From: Flavobacterium cheniae
GTDB taxonomy: Bacteria > Bacteroidota > Bacteroidia > Flavobacteriales > Flavobacteriaceae
Length of the DNA: 64,000 nucleotides
Direction of reading: 5' to 3'
Assembly (NCBI RefSeq): GCF_004363695.1
Contig: NZ_SNZC01000002.1
Location: 434,001-498,000, forward strand
Below the pieces are notes generated by a model. It worked only from the letters and a program-made list of their open reading frames with translations. It was not told where the DNA came from and did no database searches. A program made the position numbers and the translations under genes. This document shows positions 42,312-51,521 of the stretch, in pieces (the first letter of the stretch is position 1; every line of letters begins with the position of its first letter).

Positions 42312-43454
42312 TTAATGATGATCATCGTGATGATGATCTTGAACTGCCATACCAATAAATAATGAAGACAACATTGTAAAGATAAAAGCTTGTAGGAATG
42401 CTACTAAAACTTCGATAATTGAAATGAACAATGTTAATCCTAATGATATAGGTAAGTCAGCTGCTAAATTTTTTCCAACGAAAATCATTGCAATTAAACT
42501 CATGATTACAACGTGACCCGCTGTAATGTTTGCGAACAAACGAATTAATAATGCGAATGGTTTTGTTAATGTTCCTAAAATTTCAATTGGCATTAAGATA
42601 ATCTTCATTGGAACCGGAACACCTGGCATCCAAAAAATATGCATCCAATAATCTTTATTAGCACTAAATTGTGTAATAAAGTAAGTGAATAACGCCAAAC
42701 AAATAGTTACTGCAATATTACCTGTAACGTTGATTCCTAGTGGAGTCATTCCAAGTAAGTTTAATAACCAAATTAAGAAAAACACAGTTAATAAATAACC
42801 CATGAATTTTCTATATTTTTTCTCTCCAATATTTGGAATAGCAATTTCGTCTCTGATGAATAAGATAAGCGGCTCTAACACTCTACCGAATCCAGTTGGA
42901 ATTGGTCCTTTTTTATATGATTTAGCTAAACCAATAAACATGAATAATAACAATGCAGAAGTAAACAACATTGAAAACACGTTTTTCGTAATTGAAAAAT
43001 CTAATGGTTTTGCGTTTTTTGGATGATGGTGCTCGTCATAATTAATAGTTCCAGCAGCATCTGTTTTGTAAATTTTTCCGTGGTATAATTTATAGAAATT
43101 TCCATCAACTTCAGCCACAGTTTCTCCGTGGTGAAATTTAGAAGATGAAAACACTTTTAAACCATTATCAATTAAAATAACTGGCAATGAAAACCCATAA
43201 TGTTTACCTTCTTTTTCATCTGAGAAAAAAGTAAAATCGTGAGAATCTTGTAAGTGATGTTGAATGTACGCATCTACTTTAGCTTTCTTGTCCTGAGGTT
43301 CAGCAGTTTCTCCGTGATTAGCATCAGCAGCAGCATGAACTTCATGAGCTTCTTTTTTAACTGAATCATTAGAAACATTAGCAAAACTAAATAAAGGCAA
43401 TATCGCGATTGCGATTGCTGCTATTACATGAAGTGGTTTTCTTGAAATCACCAT
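42312..43454 (-). CDS. atpB: F-type ATP synthase subunit a, with long N-terminal extension
   Basis: A 380-residue membrane stator, far longer than the roughly 270 residues of E. coli AtpB. The core (about 155-375) has five or six membrane helices and the essential Arg in 'LLIRLFANITAGHVV'. The first 150 or so residues are extra. They begin like a signal peptide ('VIAAIAIAILPLFSFA') and then form a His- and Lys-rich domain. The extreme C-terminus is a His/Asp cluster ('QDHHHDDHH'). Such extensions are known in Bacteroidota, but their role is not. The promoter upstream makes this the first gene of the core synthase transcript. Confidence 0.95.
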   Translation of the reverse strand: MVISRKPLHVIAAIAIAILPLFSFANVSNDSVKKEAHEVHAAADANHGETAEPQDKKAKVDAYIQHHLQDSHDFTFFSDEKEGKHYGFSLPVILIDNGLKVFSSSKFHHGETVAEVDGNFYKLYHGKIYKTDAAGTINYDEHHHPKNAKPLDFSITKNVFSMLFTSALLLFMFIGLAKSYKKGPIPTGFGRVLEPLILFIRDEIAIPNIGEKKYRKFMGYLLTVFFLIWLLNLLGMTPLGINVTGNIAVTICLALFTYFITQFSANKDYWMHIFWMPGVPVPMKIILMPIEILGTLTKPFALLIRLFANITAGHVVIMSLIAMIFVGKNLAADLPISLGLTLFISIIEVLVAFLQAFIFTMLSSLFIGMAVQDHHHDDHH

Positions 43455-43493
43455 ATTGATTATATTCTAAAATTTTGGTCTTAAAAATTTTTG

Positions 43494-43522
43494 CAAAAGT
43501 ACAACTTTAATTAATATTCCAA
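43494..43522 (-). promoter_or_regulatory. Promoter of the ATP synthase genes
   Basis: On the minus strand, TTG (43522-43520), 18 bases, then TACTTTTG (43501-43494), an exact -33/-7 match to the Bacteroidota consensus. The box lies 40 bases before the atpB start codon, after the DUF6168 gene. Confidence 0.55.
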
Positions 43523-43571
43523 GTTTCAAAAATATTTTTTTTTGAATATTTAATGATTTTTTTGCCTCAAA

Positions 43572-43949
43572 TTACTTTTTGTTTAGCAATCTTATTGTAA
43601 AATAGACATCTAGACTTAAAAAAAACAGAAAAGTGATGAAAAAATTAATTTTGTTTGTTTCAAGCATTACCTTATTTTGAAATAAAAATTCGGTAGCAAA
43701 AAAATAACTAATTCCTACTTTTAATGTTGACAATCCTAAAAAAGCAAAACCCAACTGTTCTTTTGCTGTTTCATAAATCTTAATCATTGCCAACAAAATA
43801 GCCAATGTCATTATAAATTGTAAAGCATACGACATTAAAAAAGGCGTTGTGTCAATCTTATTTAAAAAAGTAACTGTTCCAAAATGAATTAGAAAAAAAA
43901 CGATTGAAATTAATAAAGCTTGAACAGTTACGGGTAATTTTTTTAACAT
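43572..43949 (-). CDS. DUF6168-like membrane protein in the ATP synthase cluster
   Basis: A 125-residue protein with four hydrophobic segments (about 8-28, 38-57, 70-88, 100-120). The order 'MLKKLPVTVQALLISIVFFL' ... 'LGFAFLGLSTLKVGISYFF' ... 'FLSLDVYFTIRLLNKK' is typical of the flavobacterial DUF6168 family found beside atpB. It may correspond in place to AtpI-type assembly factors but is not clearly similar. It is 2 bases downstream of atpZ. Confidence 0.75.
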   Translation of the reverse strand: MLKKLPVTVQALLISIVFFLIHFGTVTFLNKIDTTPFLMSYALQFIMTLAILLAMIKIYETAKEQLGFAFLGLSTLKVGISYFFATEFLFQNKVMLETNKINFFITFLFFLSLDVYFTIRLLNKK

Positions 43950-43951
43950 CT

Positions 43952-44179
43952 TTACTTATTATTATTTAATTGATTTACTTGTTTGATTACATTATAGAGG
44001 GCAACAAAAACTCCAAGAAGCGTAATTCCTTTTAGAAAATAACCTTCAGGATTTGGATATTTTTCATCGAGCCAACCACCAAGATACGAAAAGCCAAAAA
44101 TAATCAATCCCATTTGAAATGGGATATTAATTAGTGCCAACCACTTATTAGATTGTTTTTTATTGTCTTTAGAATCCAT
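43952..44179 (-). CDS. AtpZ/AtpI family protein
   Basis: I place the start at 44179 (MDSKDNKKQSNKWLAL), which overlaps the bactofilin stop by one base (TAATG, translational coupling). An earlier Met at 44206 would lie inside bactofilin. The 75-residue protein has two membrane segments joined by 'GGWLDEKYPNPEGYF', the AtpZ hallmark. AtpI/AtpZ proteins help assemble the c-ring and have been linked to Mg2+ or Ca2+ uptake. Confidence 0.88.
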   Translation of the reverse strand: MDSKDNKKQSNKWLALINIPFQMGLIIFGFSYLGGWLDEKYPNPEGYFLKGITLLGVFVALYNVIKQVNQLNNNK

Positions 44180-44538
44180 TACTTGTTTTGAGTTCGCATT
44201 TCGCAACTAGCTTCAAATCGAGCTCCTGGCTCTACGGCAAGTTTTCCAACGATTACTTCTCCGGTTATATGTGCTTTTGATTTTACATTTAACATGCCTT
44301 CGGCCTGAAGTTTTCCTGAAAAAACACCTTCGATATCAATACTTTTGCAAATGATATCGCCAATAACTTCTCCTGTAGGGCCAATTACAATTTTTCCTTC
44401 GGAAGTAAAATTACCTTTTAGTTTTCCATCTAAACGAAAATCTGCCAAAGTAGTGATGTCTCCTGTAATGGTAGTTCCATCTACAATTCTATTGGTTTTG
44501 CCTAATAAATGATCTTGGTTTTTCACTTTTTCAAACAT
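44179..44538 (-). CDS. Bactofilin family cytoskeletal protein
   Basis: A 119-residue polymer-forming protein. The beta-helix core runs 'IVDGTTITGDITTLADFRLD', then 'GKLKGNFTSEGKIVIGPTGE' and 'VIGDIICKSIDIEGVFSGKL', with regular six-to-eight residue turns as in bactofilins. Bactofilins form filaments that place cell-wall enzymes and other complexes. It lies between sprE (17 bases upstream) and atpZ (1-base overlap), a placement that ties cytoskeleton and secretion genes to the ATP synthase transcript. Confidence 0.92.
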   Translation of the reverse strand: MFEKVKNQDHLLGKTNRIVDGTTITGDITTLADFRLDGKLKGNFTSEGKIVIGPTGEVIGDIICKSIDIEGVFSGKLQAEGMLNVKSKAHITGEVIVGKLAVEPGARFEASCEMRTQNK

Positions 44539-44555
44539 ATTAATAGGTATTGGGG

Positions 44556-47180
44556 TTATTTATTTAACAAAATCCATTCTTGCAACTTCTTCTTCATCTG
44601 TACAATCTTGTAATCCTCTGTTGAAATGATATAAACTTTGTCGGTTAGTTTGTAGTTTTTATGCAATTGTAATACCGATAACACTGATATCGCAGCATCT
44701 TTATTGTCAAATCCATGAATTACAATAAAGTTATCAGTTAAAGTATAAATATCCTCAGATGATTTTAATGCCACTGCATTGGTGTCTTTAATGTATTTTG
44801 CTACTTTATCTGTTAGATTTTTGACTTCTTTGCCGTAAGGATACGTTTTAGGGAAGATGATTTTATAACTCGTTGGTTGAGCTAAACCGAAATCAAGTGC
44901 TTCAATTAACGGCACTTCCATTTGCACCATTTTTTCGGCTTGTTTTCCTTCATCAACATTAGGATACGTTAGTGCGACAAAATTTAATGCTTTTTTATAT
45001 TCTTCAACCCCTTTTAATCTTCCTACTATTTTTGCTTTAAGCATTTCAAATTTCGGCAAAGATTCTTCACCTGCAAATCTAAAAATGGCTTCGTCAACTT
45101 CTACAAAAACTTCTCTTAATTGATTGTTTTCAAACTTCTTATACAAAGCATTAAATACCAATTCTGGATTATCGTTATCTGTGATTTCAACTTCTGGATT
45201 ATTCAAAATTTGAGCATAACGACTTTCAGGATATTGCGACAAGATTTGTTGTTTCATATCTGCCGCTTTTGAAGGCGAAATTTGCTGATAGATTTTATAC
45301 AGATTATACATTGCTGGAAGCACCAAACGCTCTTCTGGTTTGTTTTTTAACAATTGCTCTAAACGAGAAGCAGCCAATTCGTATTCTTTAAATTTTTCTT
45401 TGTAGATAAGTCCAAGTTGATAATAAGCAAAGTTTCGGTCTTTGGCTAAACTATCTAAAAGTTTTGAGTCTGTTGGAATTTGAGCTAAATAAAATTGTGC
45501 ATCGTACTTTGGATTGATTTCCTTTTCTGCAACTGAATCTTTTTGATCAACATCAATATTTTCATCGTCAGCATTATTAGAATCGTTTGCGTTTTTTGAA
45601 CCTAATCTCCAATCATCGGCAAGTGGTCGTTTTCCCCATCTCGCCTGAAATTCTTTCTTACCAAGTTCTACCGCTACCGGATTATAAAAATAAAAACTGT
45701 TTCCGTTACTATCGGTATTCATTCCTGGAGGTAACATTGAAGGAACACCCATGTCAATAACTTGTGTGTCCTTTTTGCCAGGAGTATTTATATTTCCAGG
45801 AGAGGTATTATTAAGACTTGCTTGTAGATTTGCTTCTTTCTCTGCTTTTTCGGCAGCAATTTTAGCTTTTTTCTCGTCTTCAATTTTTAATTTAGAAATA
45901 TAATTATCGTAGTAGCTTTTTCTATCCAAATCATTCATTGCTACCACGCTCAGAATACTATCATTCTCTTGTGCAATAGTCTCATATTTGATAACATCTT
46001 CTAAATTATCTCTTTTTTTCTTTATTTTTCGATATTCACGTGTTCTATCGTTTAATCGCAATAAAGTACTATCGTAATATTTACCTGCTGTTTTGTATTG
46101 GGCTTCTTTAAAATAAATTTCTCCAATATTTCTATAATTTGAAGAAACTAAATAGCTGTCTTGTGAAACCGATTTTATCGATTTATTATAGTACAACTTT
46201 GCCTTTTGATTTAAGCCTTGCTTGTCATAAAAAATTCCCATTTGATGATTCAAGACATCCAAATAAGGTCGGTTTTCTCTATCCTCTAAAAGTTTATTGA
46301 ATTTTTCGACAAACGCTAATGTATCGCCTTTTTTATAATCAAATTGCAGTGCCTGTTTAGCATGCGATTGAACAACATATCTGCGTGGCGATTTTCTATT
46401 CATATCAATTACTTCCTGAAAAGTCGCATAAGCACTGTCATTATACTGAAGATTCTCGTATAACTGTCCTAAAATAAAAGTATAACGTGCTTTTTCTTCA
46501 TTGTCGTTAGTGGCTTCTTTTGCAACTTTTAAAGCAGCAATAGCAGTATCTTTAACTTGAATATTCATGTAAGCTTGTGCCAACATTGCATTAGCATCTG
46601 CTAAATCTTGACCTTGAATTTTATCGTCTTTTAAAAGTCTTTTCAGATTTTTGATAGCAACATCTTCGTTATCTAATCGAATATTAACTTTCTCACGCCA
46701 TACTTTTGCGTGATAAATTCGGTCACTCAAAGGGTATTTGTATAGAATGTAATTTAATGCTTCTAAAGATGGGATAAATCGATTTTCGTAATAACGAGCC
46801 TTTGCTAACAACAAATACGCTTCATCCATTTGCGGATTTTTTTCAGTCCCAGCAATATTCATGGAATGCGTTTGAATTGCTTTTACTGCTTTTTCTTCGG
46901 CACGTTCAAAATTTTGGTTCTTTGTTTGACCTGGTAAAATAGCCTCTTCCGCATCCGATGTTCGCTCCACCGGAAGGACTTCCCAAAAATTGTCTTTATA
47001 GGTTGTTTTTAATTCTTCTAAACCTTTGGTTAAAGCCAAATTTCCGTTATATAAAACGTTATATTCGGTAGTAACGGCGTGAAAATTGCGATTAATAAAT
47101 TTATCTTTCTTGACAGAACATGCTATCAAAAAAAACAAAAAACCTACGACAAGAGAGTATTTAATTATAGTGCTTTTCAA
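44556..47180 (-). CDS. sprE: SprE/PorW-like TPR lipoprotein of type IX secretion and gliding
   Basis: An 874-residue lipoprotein (signal MKSTIIKYSLVVGFLFFLIAC, Cys21). 'NRNFHAVTTEYNVLYNGN' at the start of the mature part, many TPR units ('DEAYLLLAKARYYENRFIPS', 'YNDSAYATFQEVIDMNRKSP'), and a length near 870 fit SprE of Flavobacterium johnsoniae (PorW in Porphyromonas), needed for T9SS secretion and gliding. The name rests on recognition of family and size. First gene of a string with bactofilin and the ATP synthase genes. Confidence 0.8.
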   Translation of the reverse strand: MKSTIIKYSLVVGFLFFLIACSVKKDKFINRNFHAVTTEYNVLYNGNLALTKGLEELKTTYKDNFWEVLPVERTSDAEEAILPGQTKNQNFERAEEKAVKAIQTHSMNIAGTEKNPQMDEAYLLLAKARYYENRFIPSLEALNYILYKYPLSDRIYHAKVWREKVNIRLDNEDVAIKNLKRLLKDDKIQGQDLADANAMLAQAYMNIQVKDTAIAALKVAKEATNDNEEKARYTFILGQLYENLQYNDSAYATFQEVIDMNRKSPRRYVVQSHAKQALQFDYKKGDTLAFVEKFNKLLEDRENRPYLDVLNHQMGIFYDKQGLNQKAKLYYNKSIKSVSQDSYLVSSNYRNIGEIYFKEAQYKTAGKYYDSTLLRLNDRTREYRKIKKKRDNLEDVIKYETIAQENDSILSVVAMNDLDRKSYYDNYISKLKIEDEKKAKIAAEKAEKEANLQASLNNTSPGNINTPGKKDTQVIDMGVPSMLPPGMNTDSNGNSFYFYNPVAVELGKKEFQARWGKRPLADDWRLGSKNANDSNNADDENIDVDQKDSVAEKEINPKYDAQFYLAQIPTDSKLLDSLAKDRNFAYYQLGLIYKEKFKEYELAASRLEQLLKNKPEERLVLPAMYNLYKIYQQISPSKAADMKQQILSQYPESRYAQILNNPEVEITDNDNPELVFNALYKKFENNQLREVFVEVDEAIFRFAGEESLPKFEMLKAKIVGRLKGVEEYKKALNFVALTYPNVDEGKQAEKMVQMEVPLIEALDFGLAQPTSYKIIFPKTYPYGKEVKNLTDKVAKYIKDTNAVALKSSEDIYTLTDNFIVIHGFDNKDAAISVLSVLQLHKNYKLTDKVYIISTEDYKIVQMKKKLQEWILLNK

Positions 47181-47287
47181 TGTAAAAACGTTTTTGTACT
47201 TAAACTACTAAAATCACTTTTTAGTATGTATAGAATGGTAAAAATACGTTTCTTTTTTTGATGTGAAAAAAAATAGTAGACTTTTTG

Positions 47288-47953
47288 TTAATCAAACACG
47301 TTTTTAAGGTCTTTTATCACCTTAAATGCTACATCAATTTGATCATCGCTAACAATAATTGTAAACTCGTTTGTTGTTGAAATTACTTCGTGAATGATAA
47401 TTCCTTCCCAAGCTAATCTTTGAAAAATATAGTAGTAAACTCCAGGTGTTGAAATGTTTTCTTGTGGTAATTTTACCGTGATAGAAGAAAGATTTTCAAT
47501 CTTGTGTGTTAGTTTTTCATTCTTAAAAATAGCTTCAACCATTGGCTCAACCGAAGTACTGGTTACAATATTGGTTTCATTTACTCCACGAGATGAAGTG
47601 TAAAAAATGTCTTGTTGCTTATTAATTTCAGAAATTAGTTTAGCCTGATTGTCTAAAAGGGTGTCCGAAATTACGTAAGTGAAATCTGTTAACGAAGAAC
47701 GAACCGTGATTTCGCCAATATTTTTTAAGACTTTAGAAATTTTATAATTGATTTTAAAATCTAATTCTTCCGAAAGTCTTTTTAAAGACATTACCACAGC
47801 ACCTTGTTTTACATCTTTTCCTAAATGTGCTTCCAATTCTGGCATCATTATTCTTGCCAAAGAAGTCAAATTAATAATTCCTTGCGAAAGCGAACTCAAT
47901 AAAAAAGGCTTAGATTTAATGTATTGTTCTACTACTGAGGATATAGTTTTCAT
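47288..47953 (-). CDS. ACT-domain-like regulator
   Basis: A 221-residue cytoplasmic protein. The N-terminal part ('KSKPFLLSSLSQGIINLTSL', 'DVKQGAVVMSLKRLSEEL') looks like a winged helical domain. The C-terminal part ('VKLPQENISTPGVYYYIFQR', 'LAWEGIIIHEVISTTNEFTI' and 'IVSDDQIDVAFKVIKDL') is the ACT pattern seen in aspartate kinases, without any kinase domain. Relatives are sometimes mis-named aspartate kinase. Probably an amino-acid-sensing regulator; the target is unknown. Confidence 0.65.
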   Translation of the reverse strand: MKTISSVVEQYIKSKPFLLSSLSQGIINLTSLARIMMPELEAHLGKDVKQGAVVMSLKRLSEELDFKINYKISKVLKNIGEITVRSSLTDFTYVISDTLLDNQAKLISEINKQQDIFYTSSRGVNETNIVTSTSVEPMVEAIFKNEKLTHKIENLSSITVKLPQENISTPGVYYYIFQRLAWEGIIIHEVISTTNEFTIIVSDDQIDVAFKVIKDLKNVFD

Positions 47954-47975
47954 GTTTTTAGTTGTTTGTTGGGCG

Positions 47976-48007
47976 CAAAGATAAAAACAAAAAACAATTT
48001 GTTACAA
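47976..48007 (-). promoter_or_regulatory. Promoter upstream of the ACT-domain gene
   Basis: On the minus strand TATCTTTG (47983-47976) matches the -7 consensus, with TTG (48007-48005) 21 bases upstream, slightly wider than usual. It lies 22 bases before the start codon. Confidence 0.45.
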
Positions 48008-48015
48008 ATTTAACA

Positions 48016-48375
48016 TTAAAAATAATAAAATGCTTCTTCGATGTGTTCTATAACAAATTCTGCATTTTCTTTATGAATAGCAACAATGTCAAATCGCACT
48101 TCAATATCTAGGTCATTTTGGCTAACGTATTCATTTATAGCTTTTACCAATAATTGGATTTTCTTAGGCTTTACAAATTCTTGTGGCAAACCAAAATCTA
48201 AACTCGAACGCGTTTTCACTTCAACAACTGCCAAAATATTTTCTTTTTGAGCAATAATATCGATTTCGGCTTTATCAAAAACCCAATTCGTTTCCAAGAT
48301 TTCATAGCCGTTTTTTTCTAAGAAATCAACTGCTAATTCTTCTCCAAATTTTCCTAAATCATTGTGTTCCGCCAT
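48016..48375 (-). CDS. YraN family protein (UPF0102)
   Basis: A 119-residue protein of the UPF0102/YraN family, distantly related to Holliday-junction-resolving endonucleases. It shows the opening 'GKFGEELAVDFLEKNGYEIL' and the nuclease-like pattern 'AEIDIIAQ' ... 'LAVVEVKTRSS' (the D...ExK of the PD-(D/E)XK fold). No activity has been firmly assigned to the family. Followed by the S66 peptidase gene in the opposite order on the same strand, 27 bases apart. Confidence 0.9.
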   Translation of the reverse strand: MAEHNDLGKFGEELAVDFLEKNGYEILETNWVFDKAEIDIIAQKENILAVVEVKTRSSLDFGLPQEFVKPKKIQLLVKAINEYVSQNDLDIEVRFDIVAIHKENAEFVIEHIEEAFYYF

Positions 48376-48402
48376 GTCATTGCGAGTTTATAAAGCAATC
48401 AT

Positions 48403-49359
48403 TTATTTGAAAGATAAAATCACTTCTTTTTCGTTCACTTCAAAATCTACTTGTTTTCCTAAAATTAAAGTTCGATTGTCTTTTTGATGTCCGGCTGGAA
48501 ATTCAAACACAATTGGAATATTGTATTCTTTAGCAATTGCAGTAATAATTTGTACTTCATTTTGCCCAAACGGAATTTCGTTATCGTGCATATCGGCCAT
48601 ACTTCCCACAATAATTCCTTTTACATTTTCGAAATAACCATTGCGTTTTAAATTATACATCATTCTGTCGATGTGATACAAATATTCGTCCAAATCTTCA
48701 ATAAAGAGAATTTTTCCTTTTGTATCAATCGATGATTTTGACCCTAATAAACTATATAAAATCGAAATATTTCCTCCTACTAATTCGCCTGAAGCTTTCC
48801 CTTTTACATCATATGGTTTTGATGGAATTGTATACGAAATCGCCTCTCCAAAAAGTGCTTTTCGCAGCGTTTCTTTTACTTCTTCTGGCGCTTTTGGAAC
48901 TGTAAATGGCATAATCGAATGCAAAGTCGCCACGCGTTCCACGTTCAATTGACTGTGCAAAACCGTTACATCAGAAAATCCCATAATCCATTTTGGATGC
49001 TTTTTGAATTTTGTAAAATCTAATGAATCTATTATTCGAACTGTTCCATAACCACCACGTGCGCACCAAATGGCTTTGACATTGTCGTCATCCATCATTT
49101 CTTGAAAATCGGCAATTCTTTCAGCATCAGTTCCGCCAAGTTGACAACTATCTAAACCTATGGTTCGGCCTAATTTGGCTTTCAATCCCCAAGATTCTAA
49201 TAATTCAATAGCGGGTTTTGCATCTTCTGGAAAAAATTTACGAGCGGTACAAACAACAGCAACTGTGTCGCCTTTTTTAAGATAAGGTGGAATTTTCATT
49301 TTCTTTTGCGAATGAGAAAAGTTTGAAATTAAAATAAGTACTAAAATAAATCTATACAT
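48403..49359 (-). CDS. S66 family LD-carboxypeptidase-like peptidase
   Basis: A 318-residue protein with a signal peptide (MYRFILVLILISNFSHSQ), so periplasmic, whereas the E. coli LdcA is cytoplasmic. The nucleophile Ser is in 'IMGFSDVTVL', after 'AIWCARGGYGTVRI'; the Glu and His are in 'LFIEDLDEYLYHIDRM' and nearby. S66 enzymes remove the terminal D-Ala from tetrapeptides or process muramyl peptides in wall recycling. It precedes yraN on the same strand by 27 bases and has a -7 box upstream. Confidence 0.9.
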   Translation of the reverse strand: MYRFILVLILISNFSHSQKKMKIPPYLKKGDTVAVVCTARKFFPEDAKPAIELLESWGLKAKLGRTIGLDSCQLGGTDAERIADFQEMMDDDNVKAIWCARGGYGTVRIIDSLDFTKFKKHPKWIMGFSDVTVLHSQLNVERVATLHSIMPFTVPKAPEEVKETLRKALFGEAISYTIPSKPYDVKGKASGELVGGNISILYSLLGSKSSIDTKGKILFIEDLDEYLYHIDRMMYNLKRNGYFENVKGIIVGSMADMHDNEIPFGQNEVQIITAIAKEYNIPIVFEFPAGHQKDNRTLILGKQVDFEVNEKEVILSFK

Positions 49360-49377
49360 AGTCAGATTTTATTAACT

Positions 49378-49385
49378 CAAAAGTA
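49378..49385 (-). promoter_or_regulatory. -7 box upstream of the S66 peptidase gene
   Basis: On the minus strand 49385-49378 reads TACTTTTG, an exact -7 match 18 bases before the start codon. The -33 half is not clear. It faces away from the metG box in the same intergenic space. Confidence 0.35.
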
Positions 49386-49427
49386 AACAAAATCCAATTA
49401 AAATTCGGGATTTCATCACTAATCGAT

Positions 49428-49435
49428 TATTTTTG
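49428..49435 (+). promoter_or_regulatory. -7 box upstream of metG
   Basis: TATTTTTG matches TAnnTTTG exactly, 19 bases before the metG start codon. A TTG at the proper distance is not seen. Confidence 0.35.
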
Positions 49436-49454
49436 CATCAAATTTTATGATGAT

Positions 49455-51512
49455 ATGTTAGAAAATCCAAAAAGATATACGATTACAGCGGCTTTACCTT
49501 ATACCAATGGACCTATTCACATTGGACATTTAGCAGGTGTTTATGTTCCTTCTGATATTTATGCAAGATATTTGCGTTTGCAAGGAAAAGATGTGGCTTT
49601 CATTTGCGGAAGTGATGAGCACGGTGTGGCGATTTCAATGAAAGCTAAAAAAGAAGGCATTACGCCTCAACAAGTAATTGATAAATATGACGGAATTATT
49701 CGTCAATCGTTTTTAGATTTCGGAATTTCTTTTGATAATTATTCAAGAACTTCTTCGGAGATTCATCATAAAACAGCTTCCGAATTTTTTAAAAAATTAT
49801 ACGATAACGGAGATTTCATCGAAGAAACTACCGAACAATTATACGATGCTAAAGCGGACCAATTTTTAGCAGACCGTTTCGTAACCGGAACTTGTCCAAA
49901 GTGCGACAATCCGGAAGCTTATGGCGATCAATGTGAAAAATGTGGTTCGACTTTAAACGCAACCGATTTAATTAATCCCAAATCAACTATTACAGGTGAA
50001 ACTCCAATTTTAAAAGCTACCAAACACTGGTTTTTACCTTTAAATCGTTACGAATCGTTCTTAAGAGAATGGATTTTGGAAGGTCACAAAAACGACTGGA
50101 AACCAAATGTGTACGGACAAGTAAAATCGTGGGTTGATGGCGGTTTAGAACCAAGAGCCGTAACGCGTGATTTGGATTGGGGAATTGATGTTCCAGTAGA
50201 AGGTGCGGAAGGAAAAAAATTATACGTTTGGTTTGATGCGCCAATTGGCTATATTTCATCTACCAAAGAATGGGCAGCTCGCGAAGGAAAAGATTGGGAA
50301 CCGTATTGGAAAGATGCCGATACAAAATTGGTTCACTTCATTGGAAAAGATAATATCGTTTTCCATTGTATTATTTTCCCAGCGATGTTAAAAGCGGAAG
50401 GAAGTTATATTTTACCAGATAATGTTCCGGCAAATGAATTTTTAAATTTAGAAGGAAATAAATTATCGACTTCTAAAAACTGGGCGGTTTGGTTACACGA
50501 ATATTTACAAGATTTTCCAGAAAAACAAGATTCGTTGCGTTATGCATTAACGGCAAATGCTCCAGAAACCAAAGATAACGACTTCACTTGGAAAGATTTT
50601 CAAGCAAGAAATAATAATGAATTAGCGGCGATTTTTGGAAATTTCATCAATCGTGTGGTAGTTTTAACCAATAAATATTACGACGGAATTGTTCCAGCTC
50701 CAAACGAATTTTCTGAAGTTGACGAACAAACATTAGCCGAATTAAAAGCATATCCAGCTGTAATTTCAAGTTCAATTGAGCGTTACAGATTTAGAGAAGC
50801 GTTAGGCGAATTAATGAACGTAGCGCGTTTAGGAAACAAATATTTAGCGGATGAGGAACCATGGAAAATGGTAAAAGAAAATCCGGCAAGAGTGCAAACG
50901 CAAATGTATGTAGCGTTGCAAATTGCTTCTGCTTTAGCGGTTTTATCGGAACCATTTTTACCGTTTACAGCTAAAAAATTATCGAATATCTTAAAAATCG
51001 ATACATTAGGTTGGAATGATGTAACGACTAAAACAGATTTGTTACCAGCAGGTCACCAAATTGGTAAAGCAGAAATTTTGTTTGCTCAAATTGAAGATAC
51101 CGAAATCCAAAAACAATTAGACAAATTAGAAGCAACTAAAACTGCCAATAAAGTGGAAAACGCAAAAGCTGAACCGCAAAAAGAAACGGCTTCGTTTGAA
51201 GATTTTGCCAAAATAGATTTACGAATTGGAACTATCATCGAAGCAGAAAAAATGCCAAAAGCCAATAAACTTTTAGTTTTAAAAGTAGATACTGGAATTG
51301 ATGTTAGAACCATCGTTTCTGGAATTGCAGAGCATTTTACACCAGAAGAAGTTATTGGAAAACGCGTAACCGTTTTAGTAAACTTAGCACCAAGAGCTTT
51401 ACGTGGCGTGGAAAGCGAAGGCATGTTATTGTTAACAAATAACGCAGAAGGAAAATTAGTTTTCGTAAACCCAGATGCGGAAGGTGTGATTAATGGTGCG
51501 ATGATTTCTTAA
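49455..51512 (+). CDS. metG: Methionine-tRNA ligase with C-terminal tRNA-binding domain
   Basis: A 685-residue class I aminoacyl-tRNA synthetase. The HIGH motif (residues 22-25) and the KMSKS-type 'GNKLSTSKN' (about 335) form the active site. Two Cys pairs, in '[19 protein letters not shown]', form the zinc knuckle. The anticodon-binding helices follow, then a linker rich in Lys/Glu/Ala, and a C-terminal EMAPII/Trbp111-like OB domain ('[20 protein letters not shown]') that dimerises and grips tRNA. It is the first gene of a unit with HAD and CAT-like genes. Confidence 0.98.
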   Translation: MLENPKRYTITAALPYTNGPIHIGHLAGVYVPSDIYARYLRLQGKDVAFICGSDEHGVAISMKAKKEGITPQQVIDKYDGIIRQSFLDFGISFDNYSRTSSEIHHKTASEFFKKLYDNGDFIEETTEQLYDAKADQFLADRFVTGTCPKCDNPEAYGDQCEKCGSTLNATDLINPKSTITGETPILKATKHWFLPLNRYESFLREWILEGHKNDWKPNVYGQVKSWVDGGLEPRAVTRDLDWGIDVPVEGAEGKKLYVWFDAPIGYISSTKEWAAREGKDWEPYWKDADTKLVHFIGKDNIVFHCIIFPAMLKAEGSYILPDNVPANEFLNLEGNKLSTSKNWAVWLHEYLQDFPEKQDSLRYALTANAPETKDNDFTWKDFQARNNNELAAIFGNFINRVVVLTNKYYDGIVPAPNEFSEVDEQTLAELKAYPAVISSSIERYRFREALGELMNVARLGNKYLADEEPWKMVKENPARVQTQMYVALQIASALAVLSEPFLPFTAKKLSNILKIDTLGWNDVTTKTDLLPAGHQIGKAEILFAQIEDTEIQKQLDKLEATKTANKVENAKAEPQKETASFEDFAKIDLRIGTIIEAEKMPKANKLLVLKVDTGIDVRTIVSGIAEHFTPEEVIGKRVTVLVNLAPRALRGVESEGMLLLTNNAEGKLVFVNPDAEGVINGAMIS

Positions 51513-51521
51513 TACAAAAGT

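Noticed and set aside
38427..43454. ATP synthase operon damaged by loss of beta and epsilon genes
   Set aside because: A separate atpD-atpC locus is normal in Bacteroidota; the remaining genes are intact and in the usual order.
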